From Nannochloropsis salina CCMP1776 (Eukaryota; Sar; Eustigmatophyceae; Eustigmatales; Monodopsidaceae), in NCBI GenBank assembly GCA_004565275.1, contig SDOX01000006.1:806001-870000 (forward strand): DNA of 64,000 nucleotides, written 5' to 3'. A program made the position numbers and the translations under genes. Position 1 is the first letter of the stretch. Each line of letters begins with the position of its first letter. Shown one piece after another: positions 61,550-64,000 of this stretch. The notes beneath the pieces were generated by a model that ran no database searches, had not been told where the DNA came from, and was given only the letters and a program-made list of their open reading frames with translations.

Positions 61550-62275
61550 CTACATTATAATGCATTTGATTGCCGTTGTGTGAAAATCCATTTGAGGTGG
61601 ACAGTCACTGATAAAGCCAGTTTTGATGCGCCGTTTTCGAGATCCCATTCTGGAAGATTCCTCCAAAGTGTAATTTTCCTGAGTTGAAATTTTCTTGAAA
61701 GGGCTCTGTGGTTGCCAAATTAGACGTGGAATCGAATGTTTCAGAGTTGTTATAATTTCATCTAGTTTAGTGTGCCCTACCCTCTTTTCTTTCACAATTT
61801 TTTTACTTACCTCGTCTTCTTTTCTGTTCACCAATTGTCGCGCCAACACCTCTTTGGATGTACTCCCTAGATTAAAGTCCCTATTGCCAGCTTCATTATT
61901 TTGGGGTCTCTGGCCCAACATGTCAGACACAATCAGCATTGGCAAGTCAGAAGACATAGTTTGAGTCCTGGGCGGCAAAACCGCTCCAACCCCTTTTTCA
62001 GTGCTCTCAGCGACATGTACCACAGATCGATTTCCAAAACTTGATTTCTCCTGAGGGAGTGGTATTGAATAGCCTTCTGACGGGGTGGATTTGGCGGTTT
62101 GAAGAGCATGGAAGAAGTGCCGATCATCACCACGATGAGGCTCTTCTTTGGAGGGCGAGACGTCCGACTCAGCTTCTCCTCCGACCAAACTCGCAAACAT
62201 GGCTGTGGCAATGTTCAAGACGGCCAAACGAGTTTGATGCACATCTGATAGAAGCATATTTTTAAGCTCTGCCAT
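61550..62275 (-). CDS. Unrecognised protein, 241 aa
   Basis: Single exon from the ATG at 62275 (MAELKNMLLSDVHQTRLAVL). The frame is open 83 codons further upstream with no ATG, including a hydrophobic Leu-rich section, so an upstream exon may exist. The N-terminal helix LAVLNIATAMFASLVGGEAE is moderately hydrophobic; the rest is polar, Ser/Glu/Lys-rich, with a basic C-terminus (SRKRRIKTGF). No domain recognised. Confidence 0.45.
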   Translation of the reverse strand: MAELKNMLLSDVHQTRLAVLNIATAMFASLVGGEAESDVSPSKEEPHRGDDRHFFHALQTAKSTPSEGYSIPLPQEKSSFGNRSVVHVAESTEKGVGAVLPPRTQTMSSDLPMLIVSDMLGQRPQNNEAGNRDFNLGSTSKEVLARQLVNRKEDEVSKKIVKEKRVGHTKLDEIITTLKHSIPRLIWQPQSPFKKISTQENYTLEESSRMGSRKRRIKTGFISDCPPQMDFHTTAIKCIIM

Positions 62276-63192
62276 GACGCGTATTTCGGGTGTCGTGCTT
62301 GATCGAATAACTGTGACATGTTCAGGCGTAGAGCACGATGAGAATAACCTCCCGCACCAAATGACGGGATAATAGAATCGCTTCAAGCGTCTTCTCGAAT
62401 AGGTAGAACGAAAAGAATTACCAGCTTTTTTGACTTTAATCGTAAAAAAGAGAAGTAAATGAACAAACAGGGACCGAGAAATGGGCCCGTCAAGGCAAGT
62501 GCAACAGCAACTTAAGAAAAGCAATCAAAAAGAGCCGACGAACCTTGCTCCCGAAACAAGATCAGGGTAACGCCTGAAATGTCGATCATGACGAGTGATA
62601 AATTCGTACGAACGGGTATGATAATACTTCCGTTGTGTAATTTCCCCCCTGACTTTGCAGTACCCATCTTCTTCTTTGTCTGTGCTAATCAATTTCCTTC
62701 AGGGCAAAAAAAAGTGGAGAGGTAGAAATATCTCTGAGGAAAATTTATTTGTCATGTTCTTCGGCCGTTTCACCCATGAAGCATTTTCCTAGCGAATATG
62801 CGTGTCACGTACGAGTGTATTGTGTTCTGATGAGGATATACCATTTAATTGGTCCTATCTGGTTGTGTAGGTTCCTGGCCAATTTTATCTGCCGTCGACG
62901 TGGGGTTACACGAGTCATCGGCCACAAAGCTGTTCTTCGATCACGTAATACATGTTCTCTGTCCAACGTATCATTCAAGTTCGTATTCATATGGTCTTTT
63001 TTACAGAAGTTTTTCATAAAAAGCCAAAACTTGTAATTTGCAGCGAAAATGTCGGGTGTCGGAGAACGCATGTAGGTCGGGGGGGTGAATCGGGGTCAAG
63101 GGTGTTCGTTTGATGCGCCTTATCGGCGACAATAATTTTTTGGAAAAGATGAATCTTATCTGGTTACGCGACAACGATATAGTAACGAGGCT
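62276..63192. other. Intergenic, no clear gene
   Basis: About 920 bp between divergent starts. Short frames on both strands, AT-rich; nothing recognised. Confidence 0.45.
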
Positions 63193-63447
63193 ATGGAAGG
63201 CGCTAAGGAAAAGATAAGCGACGCGGGGCAATCCATCCGTGAGGGTGTCTCCCGTGCTTCCGAGCGCACTGCAGCAGGGACCCAGCAGGCCACTCACCGG
63301 ATGCAGGAGGCAGGGCAGAATGCTGTGCACTCGGGGAAAGAAAGTGGGCTCGAAACAGGACACTCGGCTGAAGAGACCTACGAGCAGGCCAAACATAAGG
63401 CTCAAGAAAGCGCCCCGTCCACCCGTAGTGGTAGCAGCCACAAATGA
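63193..63447 (+). CDS. Small LEA-like (group 3 type) hydrophilic protein
   Basis: Intronless, 84 aa: MEGAKEKISDAGQSIREGVS, then repeated Ala/Gln/Lys/Glu-rich segments (ATHRMQEAGQNAVHSGKESG, ETYEQAKHKAQESAPS). It is wholly hydrophilic, without Cys or Trp, with an 11-residue-like spacing of A-x-x-K/Q, the style of late-embryogenesis-abundant group 3 proteins and of small stress-induced disordered proteins. It probably folds to an amphipathic helix on drying or on membranes. A stress role is inferred from composition only. Confidence 0.6.
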   Translation: MEGAKEKISDAGQSIREGVSRASERTAAGTQQATHRMQEAGQNAVHSGKESGLETGHSAEETYEQAKHKAQESAPSTRSGSSHK

Positions 63448-63490
63448 AGTGGAGAGTGCGTGAAGTTCACTTACTTGATTGACGAAATGT

Positions 63491-63823
63491 ATGTCATATG
63501 TATATAACTTTGGCGTCGGGACTATCCTTTTAAAAAAGAGCTTAGGGATGTTTCCATTGGGTAACAAGACAGCTATCGACGCAGTGATATCAAAAGACGA
63601 TACAGCACCATCCAATTATTTGGCTTGTCCTCTAGATAATTTTGCCTGCGATAAGGTCAAAGACATAAAAGACTTGTACGAAAAACAATTGCAGTATGAT
63701 TTCAGTGGCTATGTATCAGCACAGGATGGCTCAGAATATGTACGTGTCTCTAATTTTACCCTTCGTATACATGCAGGAGGGGTCGGTGAAAGGTACTACA
63801 CAGAGACGCTTCAATATCTGTAG
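63491..63823 (+). CDS. Hypothetical short protein
   Basis: Frame of 110 aa from the ATG at 63491 (MSYVYNFGVGTILLKKSLGM); a later Met at 63548 (MFPLGNKTAIDAVI) would give 91 aa. The composition is protein-like (NYLACPLDNFACDKVKDIKD, SGYVSAQDGSEYVRVSNFTL) but no domain is recognised. It starts 44 bp after the LEA-like stop on the same strand, so it may be the LEA gene's 3' region read by chance, or a downstream exon. Confidence 0.3.
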   Translation: MSYVYNFGVGTILLKKSLGMFPLGNKTAIDAVISKDDTAPSNYLACPLDNFACDKVKDIKDLYEKQLQYDFSGYVSAQDGSEYVRVSNFTLRIHAGGVGERYYTETLQYL

Positions 63824-64000
63824 GTGACATGGCACCGAGAGATGCTGAAGATCAGAAAGAGAAACAAGAAAGAGAAGGAAGCGTGCGATACATGACTGTT
63901 ACACGTCCAACAACCAGCTTTTGGGGATTTTTACTTTAATTTTTTTCCGTCCTACATGTAGTAGCGTCAATTTACACCACACTACAGCCAGGTTGAGGGA

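Noticed and set aside
63001-63615. 204-aa minus-strand frame
   Set aside because: Antisense to the LEA-like gene, whose periodic composition produces long open frames on the other strand.
1-64000. Transposons, LTR elements, virus-derived genes, rRNA genes
   Set aside because: No reverse transcriptase, transposase, capsid or other such frames and no long terminal or inverted repeats were found on either strand.

Overview
The window is gene-dense nuclear DNA of a photosynthetic eukaryote with a secondary plastid, most likely a stramenopile alga of the Nannochloropsis (eustigmatophyte) kind. The evidence is as follows. Most genes have short GT-AG introns. Several nucleus-encoded plastid-type proteins (ferredoxin, cytochrome b6f Rieske protein, class II DAHP synthase, a second 2Fe-2S protein) start with a hydrophobic signal peptide followed by an AF/GF cleavage-site motif, the bipartite plastid-targeting signature of heterokonts. 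The species itself is inference; no rRNA or tRNA gene was found to test it.

Layout, left to right. 1-20 kb: the C-terminus of an unknown protein, a PWWP-IBD chromatin protein, an AAGAB-like adaptin chaperone, an unknown protein, AP-4 mu, a diverged HIBCH-like protein, a large non-canonical poly(A) polymerase, plastid ferredoxin, lipoyl synthase and a dicarboxylate-type mitochondrial carrier. 20-40 kb: an HMG-box protein, Ku70, plastid DAHP synthase, an unknown protein, a THUMPD1/Tan1-like tRNA acetylation adaptor, N-myristoyltransferase, a PLP enzyme of the aluminium-resistance family, a TatB-like protein and a TMEM164-like membrane protein. 40-64 kb: bystin, a plastid 2Fe-2S protein, a ferroportin, an HIRIP3-like histone-chaperone candidate, an APH-type kinase with two lesions, the plastid Rieske protein, a HEAT-repeat protein, a protein with three copies of an unassigned helical module, a YtcJ-like amidohydrolase, an unknown protein and an LEA-like small protein.

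The gene order alternates strand almost without exception: 26 of 29 neighbouring pairs switch strand. This gives 13 head-to-head pairs that share short 5' regions and 13 tail-to-tail pairs, many with only about 60-210 bp between stop codons. Most exon models below were built by reading splice sites and reading frame by eye. Total coding lengths come out divisible by three in all multi-exon genes except AP-4 mu (one base short at a 10-base homopolymer) and the APH kinase (one base extra).

The genes do not form one pathway. Themes are vesicle adaptors (AP-4 mu and AAGAB near each other), iron and iron-sulfur biology (two ferredoxins, Rieske, lipoyl synthase, ferroportin), chromatin and DNA repair (PWWP-IBD, HMG box, Ku70, HIRIP3-like) and RNA/ribosome biogenesis (poly(A) polymerase, THUMPD1-like, bystin). 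The most interesting single gene is the nucleus-encoded TatB-like protein, whose first 26 residues line up with bacterial TatB without gaps. I saw no transposon, virus-derived element or CRISPR array.
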